A DNA stretch of 60,000 bases from Symsagittifera roscoffensis (Eukaryota > Xenacoelomorpha > Acoela > Convolutidae), in assembly GCF_963678635.1 (NCBI RefSeq), contig NC_087071.1:45187095-45247094 (forward strand), written 5' to 3'. The first letter of the stretch is position 1, and each line of letters starts with the position of its first letter. A model generated the notes under the pieces. The model made no database searches, was not told where the DNA came from, and saw only the letters and a list, made by a program, of their open reading frames with translations. Below are positions 30,339 to 42,716 of the stretch, in pieces. The position numbers were made by a program, and so were the translations under genes.

Positions 30339-32077
30339 GACTTGTACGTCACCGGCAAATCACTGTATCCATAAACCGATATATCAAAAGCCCTGAAAAA
30401 TATTTTCAATTCTCGTAAAAATTTATTGTTCCGAATTTTTTTATGTCATTCAAAAGGTATTGTTGTCCTGAGCTTAAATTTGAAAAGAATCTTTATCTGT
30501 GATCATTTTTCGTAGAGTCATGAGGGTTTCAAGATTGCCATTTTGGCCATTTTGACTAACTTGGGATAATTAACAAGCGATATCATTCGCGCTTTTAACG
30601 CGTAAGCGGAGATTTAATCCGTCTTATAAATCGTTCCAAATTGGTTGAACGAAGCTTATTTACCATAATTGATTTGTTAAAAGTAACAAGATCTCTCATT
30701 TTGCCCGCTCATCTTCTGTGTAGATTTTTTGTTTCAAATCAAGGCAAAACTTTCGTTTAAGCATTTCTTATAAGACTTGTACGTCACCGGCAAATCACTG
30801 TATCCATAAACCGATATATCAAAAGCCCCGAAAAAAAATTTTCAATTCTCACAAAGATTTATTGTTCCGAATTTTTTAATATCATTCAAAAGGTATTGTT
30901 GTCCTGAGCTTAAATTTGAAAAGAATCTTTACCTGTGATCGTTTTGCGTAGAGTCATGAGTGTTTAAAGATTGCCATTTTGGCCATTTTGACCAATTTGG
31001 AACAATTAACGCGCGATATCATTCGCGCTTTTAACGCGTAAGCGGAGATTTAATCCGTCTTATAAATCGTTCCAAATTGGTTGAACGAAGCTTATTTACC
31101 ATAATTGATTTGTTAAAAGTACTAAGATCTCTCATTTTGCCCGCTCATCTTCTGTGTAGATTTTTTGTTTCAAATCAAGGCAAAACTTTCGTTTAAGCAT
31201 TTCTTATAAGACTTGTACGTCACCGGCAAATCACTGTATCCATAAACCGATATATCAAAAGCCCCGAAAAATATTTTCAATTCTCGTAAAAATTTATTGT
31301 TCCGAATTTTTTTATATCATTCAAAAGGTATTGTTGTCTTGAGCTTAAATTTGAAAAGAATCTTTATCTGTGATCATTTTTCGTAGAGTCATGAGGGTTT
31401 AAAGATTGCCATTTTGGCCATTTTGACTAACTTGGGATAATTCACAAGCGATATCATTCGCGCTTTTAACGCGTAAGCGGAGATTTAATCCGTCTTATAA
31501 ATCGTTCCAAATTGGTTGAACGAAGCTTATTTACCATAATTGATTTGTTAAAAGTACTAAGATCTCTCATTTTGCCCGCTCATCTTCTGTGTAGATTTTT
31601 TGTTTCAAATCAAGGCAAAACTTTCGTTTAAGCATTTCTTATAAGACTTGTACGTCACCGGCAAATCACTGTATCCATAAACCGATATATCAAAAGCCCC
31701 GAAAAATATTTTCAATTCTCGTAAAAATTTATTGTTCCGAATTTTTTTATATCATTCAAAAGGTATTGTTGTCTTGAGCTTAAATTTGAAAAGAATCTTT
31801 ATCTGTGATCATTTTTCGTAGAGTCATGAGGGTTTAAAGATTGCCATTTTGGCCATTTTGACTAACTTGGGATAATTCACAAGCGATATCATTCGCGCTT
31901 TTAACGCGTAAGCGGAGATTTAATCCGTCTTATAAATCGTTCCAAATTGGTTGAACGAAGCTTATTTACCATAATTGATTTGTTAAAAGTAACAAGAACT
32001 CTCATTTTGCCCGCTCATCTTCTGTGTAGATTTTTTGTTTCAAATCAAGGCAAAACTTTCGTTTAAGCATTTCTTTA
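30268..32077 (+). repeat. 435-bp tandem array, copy 1 (4 units plus 69 bp)
   Basis: Units start at 30268, 30703, 31139, 31574 and 32009 with gcccgctcatcttctgtg. Each unit has about 165 bp unrelated to HINE, then ttgttccgaa joined directly to HINE core (tatcattcaaaaggtattg, gtcctgagcttaaatttg, gcgcgatatcattcgcgc, ggttgaacgaagcttattt). The HINE segment between 'ttccga' and the core is deleted in all units, so all descend from one deleted element. Confidence 0.95.
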
Positions 32078-32421
32078 CAAACTGAGAAAATTAAAAATTT
32101 GAAATGTGGAGAAAAAAGTGAAGCTCTTTTCCACCCCCCCCCCCCCACCCCCCCCCCACCCCTTCTTTCAATATACCAATTTTAATGTTAGTTTAATGTG
32201 TTATTACGGCTAAATCTGTGATATTATGATGCAAAGCATGAATAGAAAAATCTGTTTAAAGTTGTCAGTTTGTTCACCATGCCAAATTTCAAGGCATTAT
32301 GACATTGTTAACTAAGCTTTTCAAAACTGAATTTGAAAGAAATCGAACTGGAAAAGAACCAAAAGTGGAAAAAAAGCCAAGAGATATTTTTATTTGCTAA
32401 TCTGACTCGTCTTTTTTGCTG

Positions 32422-32658
32422 CAGTTTAGAATATCAAAAGTCACTTTTACAGACACTTTTGTGAATCCAAAATCAGAAAAAAATCAAAGGGGGATTGAAA
32501 AAGAGAAATGGTTTCTGCAAGTTTTCCTATCACGCTTAATCTTCAAAGAGAAGAGCAGCTATCCTTGGCTGAATTATTTAATTCAGAAAATGAAACAGTT
32601 CTATGAACTCAGTTATGCTTTCAAAAAACGAAACAGGGGCTTGGAATGTTTGAACTAA
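32422..32658 (+). CDS. Open frame, possible terminal exon (copy 2 of 27107-27343)
   Basis: Identical in translation to copy 1, with the same acceptor, so the pair gives no information on selection. Confidence 0.3.
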   Translation, partial: QFRISKVTFTDTFVNPKSEKNQRGIEKEKWFLQVFLSRLIFKEKSSYPWLNYLIQKMKQFYELSYAFKKRNRGLECLN

Positions 32659-33463
32659 GAAGCGTTTTGTAAAAAACAAGGAATCATTAAAGGAAAACGG
32701 GCTTTCAGAAGCAAACAGCGCTCGAACTTAAAGTTTCTGAAAAAAAAGCTTTGAAAGGAAAGTTCATTTTAAAAACATAAAACGGCTCTTGACATGAAAG
32801 TTAAAGTCAAAAAAATCAGATCAGTTACAAATAAAAATTCAATTTCAAAATTAAACAGTCTTTAAAGTGAAAATTTAATTTTTTAATGAAACTGCTCAGG
32901 AAATGAAAGTCAGTTTTAAGAACATAAAACGGCCTTTTATATGAAAGTAAGTTTCCTGAAAAAAATTTGCTTTCAAGAGTAATGGTTTTCAAAACATAAA
33001 ATGATTTTTTTCATGAACAAAACGACAAAATTTCCTTAAAAAAGCCTTGAAATAATTAAACTCTTTTTAATCGCATTTTCAAGATTAATGGTTTTCAGAA
33101 CATAAAATGATTTTTTTTCATGAACAAAACGACAAAATTTCCTTAAAAATGCCTTGAAAAAATTAAACTCTTTTTAATCACGTTTGTAAACACGTTTTAA
33201 TCTCATGAATTGATGACTTGGTTGTACAGGAAATACCGAGTCAAAAATTTGTAATTTTTATTTTAAGGGTGATATGCTTCGAATTTAATCATTTGAAACT
33301 GATGCTTAAAGACTTCGCATCATAAGTGCCTTCAAAAAATAACCTTAAACTGCTGGCTAAAAAAAATTGGGTGGTGTTAATTTTTAAAGTTCATTTAAAG
33401 TCAGAATCTCTGAGAGCGTTTTTAAGCCTTTTGTTTACTTAGGTACTTAAGTTCAAAAACTAA

Positions 33464-33763
33464 TTGCAATTTTTACCAATAAGTATAAAAAATCAGCAGC
33501 AAAATTTGAGTTGTATAGAGAATAAACTGACCAGAGGTTATGATAACATTGTGCTCCATTTAAAAATAGAAACAAAAACTTTTGGTAATCGTATTTTTGT
33601 TGACTCATACTTGTTCGTGAATTGGTCTTTTAACGAGAGAAGCTTTTTTTTGCAACTCAAGGTCGATTGAGACTTTTTTTGTGCTCGTAAAGTTCACGTG
33701 GTACTTTTTTGCTGCCAAAATAATGGTAGCGTTTTGTTGGAATTGAAACTTGAGGCGAAGTGA
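33464..33763 (+). pseudogene. Same frame with in-frame TGA (copy 2)
   Basis: Copy 2 of 28148-28447, with the TGA at the same place and no visible change. Confidence 0.3.
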
Positions 33764-34005
33764 GGGTTCATTGTCACACACTGTCATTGACCTGTCAGTT
33801 GATTGAAAACATTGTAGGACAATCTCAAAGGGAAAGCCTTAACTTTACCATTATCCCTATGCTTAGTGCTTTGTCTTGGGGTTCTTGCGAAAATAAGTAG
33901 GATTGAAATGCTCTTCGAAAGAAAAAAGTAGTCTATTTAGCATAAAGCTAAGTAATAAATGGATCAAATAGTACGCCACAAATTTACTTAGAATAACTAT
34001 CGAAC

Positions 34006-35111
34006 TCTCCCAAATTGGTCAAATTGGCAATCTGTAAACCCCCATAATTTTACAAAAAACAATCACAGGTGAGCTATCATCTAAAATTTGAGCTTAGGAC
34101 AACTATACTTTTCGACTGATATAAAAAATTTGTGTCAAAAAATTCTAGTTAAGCAGTCGAAAAAAGACGGAATAAAAAACCCGGGTTGACCAAAAAAGCT
34201 AGTCATACATTTTTCACATATGGAAAAGTGCCATTCACAGTCAAACACTTTTCATGCAATTCCATAAGTACAGAAAATTGCATGAAAAGTCTATGATTAC
34301 TGATTTCTCATATCTGGAAATTTTAAGACTAGCATTTTTCCATAAACCAAAAAAGAATTGTGTCGCCTATGGCTGAACAAAAGTGACAAAAACAATGGTT
34401 TACTGAAATCTAGAGTCACCAAAGATTTGATCGTCATGCATTTACAATGCACTGGAAACAACCTGAACCGTCTAAGAGTTGTCTTAAACAAATGATATAC
34501 TGAAAATATCAAACTTCTAAATTTTGGCAAAAGTTTTCAAAGATGACCATTTTTGAAGTTTGAAGTTTGCTTTATTGAGAGATTGATCAAGGCATTAAAA
34601 AAAACAAGCCACATAAAATAAATAGGGGTTTTGAGCTTTTTAAAAAAAACTATGCGCAAAAAATGGAAAAAATCCAATGCACAGGACTACATGTGCACAC
34701 ACAAAAAAAAATTTAACATGCAAAAAAAAAATTTTGGAAAATGTTTGCTTGACCACAAAATTTTGAGCTTGAAAAAAATACAAAGAAATATGGTTATTTT
34801 CAAAAATACTTGGCAACATTTCTGTTGTCGTCATCAAAAAAAACCTGTTGTTGCCATCATGTATGGAAATTGTATGATAAGCTTTTTTTTTACACAAAAT
34901 TTAATACATTGATTTTTATGTCCAAACAAAAAAAGTTCTTTAAAAAAATGATGACACCATTTTAGCAAAATAGATGAAATTTGTATTTTAGTATTTTTTC
35001 AGAGTAGTATTTTTTCATAGAATTAGTTTATGGAATTGCATGACCAGCATTTTTGGTCTATGGAGATCAACCCGGGAAACCACCCCGAGCACAACTAATT
35101 CGATTTTTTTT
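34006..35111 (-). mobile_element. HINE split by a TIR-3 element (copy 2)
   Basis: Same arrangement as 28690-29795, carried along by the 5.3 kb duplication. Confidence 0.55.
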
Positions 35112-35148
35112 TGGAGGATTGATAGAGGAGCTGATCAAAATGGTGTAG

Positions 35149-35403
35149 GCTAAAAGCATTTCAACAATTACGCTTCTTCGGGAAAAATTGTTTTTAAATG
35201 GTTCTTTAACAGACAAGAAAACTGAATCCAAACCTATAGCTTTGAAGAAACAGCAAATCGTACAGCTAATTTTTCTCCAAGCAATATGCTATAGACTTGC
35301 TTTCAACTTAATCGATATGTTTGTTGAACGACTTGATATCGGTTCACAATCAATTTTACCTGTCAATCGGTTGGCTATAAATTTGGTGTCTATTTTTAAA
35401 TGA
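35149..35403 (+). CDS. Open frame, possible exon (copy 2 of 29833-30087)
   Basis: Same frame with one amino-acid change (ACC to ATC at about 35257). The single nonsynonymous difference gives no sign of purifying selection. Confidence 0.35.
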   Translation, partial: AKSISTITLLREKLFLNGSLTDKKTESKPIALKKQQIVQLIFLQAICYRLAFNLIDMFVERLDIGSQSILPVNRLAINLVSIFK

Positions 35404-35583
35404 TTGGCTTTTGTTTGGCGATCATTTTTTTCTCGATTTGCCACTGTTTGTTAAGCGCTTGTCTTACAATAGTTGGTGTGAGAAAAAAAAGTCGAATGCG
35501 CAACCCCTTTTTAAAAAAAACTCTGAAGAAAAACAGAAAAAATAGCTGAAATTCTTTTTTCAGACTCCAGAATCCAGAGTTCT

Positions 35584-38500
35584 GCCCGCTCATCTTCTGT
35601 GTAGATTTTTTGTTTCAAATCAAGGCAAAACTTTTGTTTAAGCATTTCTTATAAGACTTGTACGTCACCGGCAAATCACTGTATCCATAAACCGATATAT
35701 CAAAAGCCCTGAAAAATATTTTCAATTCTCGTAAAAATTTATTGTTCCGAATTTTTTTATGTCATTCAAAAGGTATTGTTGTCCTGAGCTTAAATTTGAA
35801 AAGAATCTTTATCTGTGATCATTTTTCGTAGAGTCATGAGGGTTTCAAGATTGCCATTTTGGCCATTTTGACTAACTTGGGATAATTAACAAGCGATATC
35901 ATTCGCGCTTTTAACGCGTAAGCGGAGATTTAATCCGTCTTATAAATCGTTCCAAATTGGTTGAACGAAGCTTATTTACCATAATTGATTTGTTAAAAGT
36001 AACAAGATCTCTCATTTTGCCCGCTCATCTTCTGTGTAGATTTTTTGTTTCAAATCAAGGCAAAACTTTCGTTTAAGCATTTCTTATAAGACTTGTACGT
36101 CACCGGCAAATCACTGTATCCATAAACCGATATATCAAAAGCCCCGAAAAAAATTTTCAATTCTCACAAAGATTTATTGTTCCGAATTTTTTAATATCAT
36201 TCAAAAGGTATTGTTGTCCTGAGCTTAAATTTGAAAAGAATCTTTACCTGTGATCGTTTTGCGTAGAGTCATGAGTGTTTAAAGATTGCCATTTTGGCCA
36301 TTTTGACCAATTTGGAACAATTAACGCGCGATATCATTCGCGCTTTTAACGCGTAAGCGGAGATTTAATCCGTCTTATAAATCGTTCCAAATTGGTTGAA
36401 CGAAGCTTATTTACCATAATTGATTTGTTAAAAGTACTAAGATCTCTCATTTTGCCCGCTCATCTTCTGTGTAGATTTTTTGTTTCAAATCAAGGCAAAA
36501 CTTTCGTTTAAGCATTTCTTATAAGACTTGTACGTCACCGGCAAATCACTGTATCCATAAACCGATATATCAAAAGCCCCGAAAAATATTTTCAATTCTC
36601 GTAAAAATTTATTGTTCCGAATTTTTTTATATCATTCAAAAGGTATTGTTGTCTTGAGCTTAAATTTGAAAAGAATCTTTATCTGTGATCATTTTTCGTA
36701 GAGTCATGAGGGTTTAAAGATTGCCATTTTGGCCATTTTGACTAACTTGGGATAATTCACAAGCGATATCATTCGCGCTTTTAACGCGTAAGCGGAGATT
36801 TAATCCGTCTTATAAATCGTTCCAAATTGGTTGAACGAAGCTTATTTACCATAATTGATTTGTTAAAAGTAACAAGATCTCTCATTTTGCCCGCTCATCT
36901 TCTGTGTAGATTTTTTGTTTCAAATCAAGGCAAAACTTTCGTTTAAGCATTTCTTATAAGACTTGTACGTCACCGGCAAATCACTGTATCCATAAACCGA
37001 TATATCAAAAGCCCCGAAAAATATTTTCAATTCTCGTAAAAATTTATTGTTCTGAATTTTTTATATCATTCAAAAGGTATTGTTGTCTTGAGCTTAAATT
37101 TGAAAAGAATCTTTATCTGTGATCATTTTTCGTAGAGTCATGAGGGTTTAAAGATTGCCATTTTGGCCATTTTGACCAACTTGGGACAATTAACAAGCGA
37201 TATCATTCGCGCTTTTAACGCGTAAGCGGAGATTTAATCCGTCTTATAAATCGTTCCAAATTGGTTGAACGAAGCTTATTTAACATAATTGATTTGTTAA
37301 AAGTAACAAGATCTCTCATTTTGCCCGCTCATCTTCTGTGTAGATTTTTTGTTTCAAATCAAGGCAAAACTTTTGTTTAAGCATTTCTTATAAGACTTGT
37401 ACGTCACCGGCAAATCACTGTATCCATAAACCGATATATCAAACGCCCCGAAAAAAATTTTCAATTCTCGCAAAGATTTATTGTTCCGAATTTTTTTATA
37501 TCATTCGAAAGGTATTGTTGTCCTGAGCTTAAATTTGAAAAAATCTTTACCTGTGATCGTTTTTCGTAGAGTCATGAGTGTTTAAAGATTGCCATTTTGG
37601 CCATTTTGACCAATTTGGGACAATTAACGCGCGATATCATTCGCGCTTTTAACGCGTAAGCGGAGATTTAATCCGTCTTATAAATCGTTCCAAATTGGTT
37701 GAACGAAGCTTATTTACCATAATTGATTTGTTAAAATTAACAAAATCTCTCATTTTGCCCGCTCATCTTCTGTGTAAATTTTTTGTTTCAAATCAAGGCA
37801 AAACTTTCGTTTAAGCATTTCTTATAAGACTTGTACGTCACCGGCAAATCACTGTATCCATAAACCGATATATCAAAAGCCCCGAAAAATATTTTCAATT
37901 CTCGCAAAGATTTTTTGTTCCAAGTTTTTTTATATCATTCAAAAGGTATTGTTGTCCTGAGCTTAAAAAAGAATCTTTACCTGTGATCATTTTTCGTAGA
38001 GTCATGAGGGTTTAAAGATTGCCATTTTGGCCATTTTGACCAATTTGGGACAATTAACGCGCGATATCATTCGCGCTTTTAACGCGTAAGCGGAGATTTA
38101 ATCCGTCTTATAAATCGTTCCAAATTGGTTGAACGAAGCTTATTCACCATAATTGATTTGTTAAAATTAACAAAATCTCTCATTTTGCCCGCTCATCTTC
38201 TGTGTAAATTTTTTGTTTCAAATCAAGGCAAAACTTTCGTTTAAGCATTTCTTATAAAACTTGTACGTCACCGGCAAATCACTGTATCCATAAACCGATA
38301 TATCAAAAGCCCCGAAAAAAATTTTCAATTCTCGCAAAGATTTTTTGTTCCAAAGTTTTTTATATCATTCAAAAGGTATTGTTGTCCTGAGCTTAAATTT
38401 GAAAAGAATCTTTACCTGTGATCATTTTTCGTAGAGTCATGAGGGTTTAAAGATTGCCATTTTGGCCATTTTGACCAATTTGGGACAATTAACGCGCGAT

Positions 38501-39487
38501 ATCATTCGCGCTTTTAACGCGTAAGCGGAGATTTAATCCGTCTTATAAATCGTTCCAAATTGGTTGAACGAAGCTTATTTACCATAATTGATTTGTTAAA
38601 ATTAACAAAATCTCTCATTTTGCCCGCTCATCTTCTGTGTAAATTTTTTGTTTCAAATCAAGGCAAAACTTTCGTTTAAGCATTTCTTATAAGACTTGTA
38701 CGTCACCGGCAAATCACTGTATCCATAAACCGATATATCAAAAGCCCCGAAAAATATTTTCAATTCTCGCAAAGATTTATTGTTCCGAATTTTTTATATC
38801 ATTCAAAAGGTATTGTTGTCCTGAGCTTAAATTTGAAAAGAATCTTTATCTGTGATCATTTTTCGTAGAGTCATGAGGGTTTAAAGATTGCCATTTTGGC
38901 CATTTTGACCAATTTGGGACAATTAACGCGCGATATCATTCGCGCTTTTAACGCGTAAGCGGAGATTTAGTCCGTCTTATAAATCGTTCCAAATTGGTTG
39001 AACGAAGCTTATTTACCATAATTGATTTGTTAAAAGTAACAAAATCTCTCGTTTTGCCCGCTCATCTTCTGTGTAGATTTTTTGTTTCAAATCAAGGCAA
39101 AACTTTCGTTGAAGCATTTCTTATAAGACTTGTACGTCACCGGCAAATCACTGTATCCATAAACCGATATATCAAAAGCCCCGAAAAATATTTTCAATTC
39201 TCGCAAAGATTTATTGTTCCGAATTTTTTTATATCATTCAAAGGTATTGTTGTCCTGAGCTTAAATTTGAAAAGAATCTTTACCTGTGATCATTTTTCGT
39301 AGAGTCATGAGGGTTTAAAGGTTGCCATTTTGGCCATTTTGACCAATTTGGGACAATTAACGAGCGATATCATTCGCGCTTTTAACGCGTAAGCGGAGAT
39401 TTAATCCGTCTTATAAATCGTTCCAAAGTGGTTGCACGAAGCTTATTTACTATAATTGAAGTGTTAAAAGTAACAAAATCTCTCATT
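35584..39487 (+). repeat. 435-bp tandem array, copy 2 (8 full units plus a terminal one)
   Basis: Units start at 35584, 36019, 36454, 36889, 37323, 37757, 38187, 38622 and 39056; spacing 434-436 bp except one of 430 from a small deletion (tta-aatttga lost near 37970). Later units share 'caaaatctctcattttgccc' and form a subgroup. The last unit runs on into a normal HINE 3' end. A 102-codon frame across the last unit is a repeat artefact. Confidence 0.95.
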
Positions 39488-39665
39488 TTGTACTTTCTAT
39501 GGCGTGTGGGGGGATGATTTTCATTAAAATTTTCGAATTTTAGAAGAAAAAAAATTTCGTTTTATTTTATTTCATTTCATTTTTTCATGCTTTTACTGCT
39601 GCTCCATAAACCTTAAAAGGCAGTCGGAACATTCAGGGCTTCGCCCTGATACGAGCAGTCTTGTT
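39488..39665 (+). mobile_element. HINE 3' end closing the tandem array
   Basis: tactttctatggcgtgtggg through ctgctccataaacc, GTCGGAAC, perfect hairpin CAGGGCTTCGCCCTG and ATACGAGCAGTCTTGTT. Only this array unit keeps the element's real terminus. Confidence 0.9.
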
Positions 39666-39888
39666 CGTCTTTGAAATGAATCAGTTTTTTAAACCTCATG
39701 AAAGTATGTGAACTAAAGTGTGAAATATGATTTAGACCCTTCCAAGATGTGAAAATCTACACTCCTTTTGACTTCGACGTCAAATCGTACAACGAACTGC
39801 ACAAAACACTTCTTCAAACTCGCAACAAAATGTATGGACCCACAACAGGCTCATTCTCTCAATCTGCAGGCTACAAAAAGGGCTACTA

Positions 39889-40320
39889 TCATTCAAAAGG
39901 TATTGTTGTCCTGAGCTTAAATTTGAAAAGAAACTTTACCTGTGATCATTTTTCGTAGAGTCATGAGGGTTTAAAGATTGCTATTTTGGCCATTTTGACC
40001 AATTTGGGACAATTAACGCGCGATATAATTCGCGCTATTAACGCGTGAGCGGAGATTTAATCCGTCTTATAAATCGTTCCAAATTGGTTGAAAGAAGCTT
40101 ATTTGCCATAATTGATTAGTTACAAGGAGCGAATTCTATCCTTTTGTACTTTATATGGCGTGTGGGGGTTGATTTTTATATAAAAAAAATTCAAATTTTA
40201 GAAGGAAAAAATTTTCATTTTGTTTTATTACATTTAACTTTTTAATGTTATTACTGCCTCATAAACCTTAAAAGGCAGTCGGAACATTCAGGGCTTCGCC
40301 CTGATACGAGCAGTCTTGTT
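39889..40320 (+). mobile_element. HINE element, 5'-truncated
   Basis: Starts at the core word atcattcaaaaggtattg and is complete to the hairpin and CTTGTT. It is closely similar to the array's parent element. It sits 224 bp downstream of the previous HINE end. Confidence 0.85.
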
Positions 40321-41253
40321 TAAAAGTTTATTTCTAATAAGCATGAAATCATTTCATTTAAGGTCAACCAGCCAAAATGTTAGAGTTATACTTTGCCACT
40401 TAATACACTCCGGTTGTTAATGAGTCTAAGAGCATGCTTGTTTAAAAACCTACTTTTTTGTGACAAACATGTAAATTTGTTCACATAATCCATAGGTTAA
40501 AGAATAGTATATGCTTTTTGATAAATGTTTACAAATCAACTAACAAGATTAATTCAACCCAGTCTGGCCTCGGATGCTTACATGTTTTTTCAGTTGTGGT
40601 TTATTCAATTATGCTAATTTTACTCGGTTCAGAAGTGATTCACAAGAAGTAACCCTCTTCTAATTTGATTAGACAGTATACTCTATGTATTATGATTTTG
40701 AATTATGTATTGATTAGGATGACTAAAAAATTCTTGATTGGAATTATCTCATAAAATGATTTCAACCAAAGATTTCGCTTCAGATTTTGGCTAAAAACAG
40801 CAATGACAATATTGGGGAAAAGCACGAAATAATTAAGTTTTATTTTTAGGACAAAACCATTAAATGAAGGCGCCGACCAGACCAATGATTAAAAAATTAT
40901 TGCGTTTTTGGAGGCAGCAAATAAGACTGCCGGTTAAAGACTATATTTAGTTCCGAATTAATTTGTTTCCCGACCTCAAACCAATTATGTTTTGCTTTGT
41001 AAAAGTTCAAGTCAAATTGAAATGGCGCCAACTCCTGAATTTTTTCATTTAAAAGTCTAAAAATTAAGAACTAACCCCGTATTGGAGGCTATATCAAGAA
41101 AAAAGAAGTAGTTTATAATCTATAGATAATGTTTCAATTCTTCACAATGTTTTCAGAAAATGTTTATCAAAAAATTTCAATGCATTTTAAAAACGACATG
41201 ATACTACTTTGATTTGAAAATCCAATCAAAATGATCGCCTGCTTCTAAATTAG

Positions 41254-41300
41254 TGTCGAAAACATAGGTTTTAAAGCTGATGCACTTTGTGAGCTCAGGT
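41254..41300 (+). CDS. Candidate exon of a plus-strand gene
   Basis: Acceptor ctgcttctaaattag; frame VENIGFKADALCELR; donor ggt|gtaata, leaving one base that completes with the exon at 41570. Short and therefore uncertain. Confidence 0.3.
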
Positions 41301-41569
41301 GTAATAACGGTCAAGGACCAGTTGCCTTATAACTATTTATCTACTGCTGTTATTAAAAAATAATACTTCACTTTACTTTAAAAGAAAAATGACTGCAGGG
41401 AAAAAGCCTGACTTTCCCATCTGATTTATTTATGCCTGAAAAAAATTGTTGGTTAAAAAACAAAAATTTCAAAAAAAAATTTAATTAAAATTTTTTAAAC
41501 TTTTTTTACCACACGCAAAATACAAATGATATATTTTGAGTATTTTAACACCACATTTGACTTTATTAG

Positions 41570-41913
41570 CTTGCCTCAATTCAATTTGGATCGTTTTCAA
41601 CCCAGACCAATTCATCGCCTTCACAAAACATATGCATTGTAAAAAAAGTAATTTCGGGCGCATTAGTAATCCCAAATTGGCTTCAAAAATAGGAGCTGTT
41701 TTCAAGCCGCAAAGACTGCACTTTATTAAAGACGGAATATTAATGCTAATTAAAAACTTCAAAAAGAAACTCAACTGCATCAAGAAACTGCGTCTACAAT
41801 TTCATGATATATTCAGTGACTTAAAACACTGTACTGACATAGGGACGAAAATTGTTTGGAATAAGATAGTCTCATCGGTCCACACGTCCATTTTCAAAAC
41901 CACTGGCAAATAA
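41570..41913 (+). CDS. Candidate terminal exon, unrecognised protein
   Basis: The longest open frame in the window (125 codons, 113 after the acceptor gactttattag). It starts CLNSIWIVFNPDQFIAFTKH, has a basic helical middle (KNFKKKLNCIKKLRLQF), and ends SSVHTSIFKTTGK. No membrane or signal segment is certain. Codons are mixed rather than purely A/T. The minus strand is also open here (100 codons), which I take as the shadow. A HINE follows 69 bp after the stop, so it may supply 3' UTR or polyadenylation sequence. Confidence 0.45.
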
Positions 41914-41981
41914 GAAGATAACGTCGTCTGAAATTTCTCAGGCGGCGAGGAGACGGAAAAAAGAGAGAATGTATTGAAAAA

Positions 41982-42508
41982 AACAAGACTGCTCCTATCA
42001 GGGCGAAGCCCTGATGTTCTCAATGTCTTTTGAGGTTTATGGAGCAGTAAAAACAAAAAAAATTAAATGTAATAAAATAAAATGAAATTTCTTTTTTCTA
42101 AAATTTGAAATTTTCTATAAAAATTAACTCCCCACACGCAAGATAAAGTACAAAAGGATAGATTTCGCTCCTTGTAACAAATCAATTATGGCGAATAATC
42201 TCCCTTCAACCAATTTGGAACTAATTATATGATTAAATTCCCGCTTACGCGTTAATGGCGCGAATTATATCGCGCGTTAATTGTCCCAAATTGGCCAAAA
42301 TGGCAAACTTTAAACCCCATAGCTTTACGAAAAATGGTCACAGGTGAAATATCTTTTTAAATTTAAGCTCAGGACAACAATAGCTTTCAAATGATGTGAA
42401 AAAAATTCCGTCAAAAATGGCTAGTTAAAAAGTCGAAATTTGTCTGAAGAAAAAAAAACCCACCCGAGCACAAATATTCCGTTACTTTCGTATCGAAAGT
42501 CGGAACAA
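41982..42508 (-). mobile_element. HINE element, full length
   Basis: Minus strand; starts TTGTTCCGACTTTCGATACG at the right end and ends at 41982 with hairpin and tail. The 3' subterminal repeat is altered (gacattgagaac). 527 bp. Confidence 0.88.
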
Positions 42509-42716
42509 GAACATCTAAAACTGCTGCTTAGGTTGAACTGATCTATAATCTGATCCATTGAATTGATTCAAAACCCAGCATGAATTTGTACCTAAATTAA
42601 AAAGATCACAAATGTAGTAGATCGACATTAAGTATAATTAAAATATAGGTTTTATGTTTCTACAATCTCCTCATTGACAATGTTTTAAAAATTTTTGACA
42701 ATAAAATTTCTCAAGA

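Larger units (their letters stand above)
26761..32079 (+). repeat. 5.3 kb duplication, copy 1
   Basis: Sequence from aactgagaaa to the 435-bp array recurs at 32080 onward with an offset of about 5316. I saw only isolated differences over more than 3 kb: a G/C near 27466, one T indel, C-run length, and ACC to ATC at about 29942/35257. The junction at 32077/32078 breaks a 435-bp monomer after 69 bp. Confidence 0.9.
32080..37322 (+). repeat. 5.3 kb duplication, copy 2
   Basis: Second copy, collinear with copy 1 including variants of the first three array monomers (for example the shared 'gcgtagagtcatgagtg' in monomer 2 and 'gataattcacaagcg' in monomer 3). After that the arrays differ, so the right limit is approximate. 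Confidence 0.85.

Noticed and set aside
38994-39302. 102-codon plus frame in the array
   Set aside because: Depends on a single base change in one monomer; the same frame is stopped in the other units.
30268-39487. CRISPR array
   Set aside because: Repeats are 435 bp and contiguous, without spacers, in eukaryotic transposon DNA.
41481-41783. 100-codon minus frame
   Set aside because: Antiparallel to the 125-codon plus frame, without splice sites of its own; treated as a shadow.
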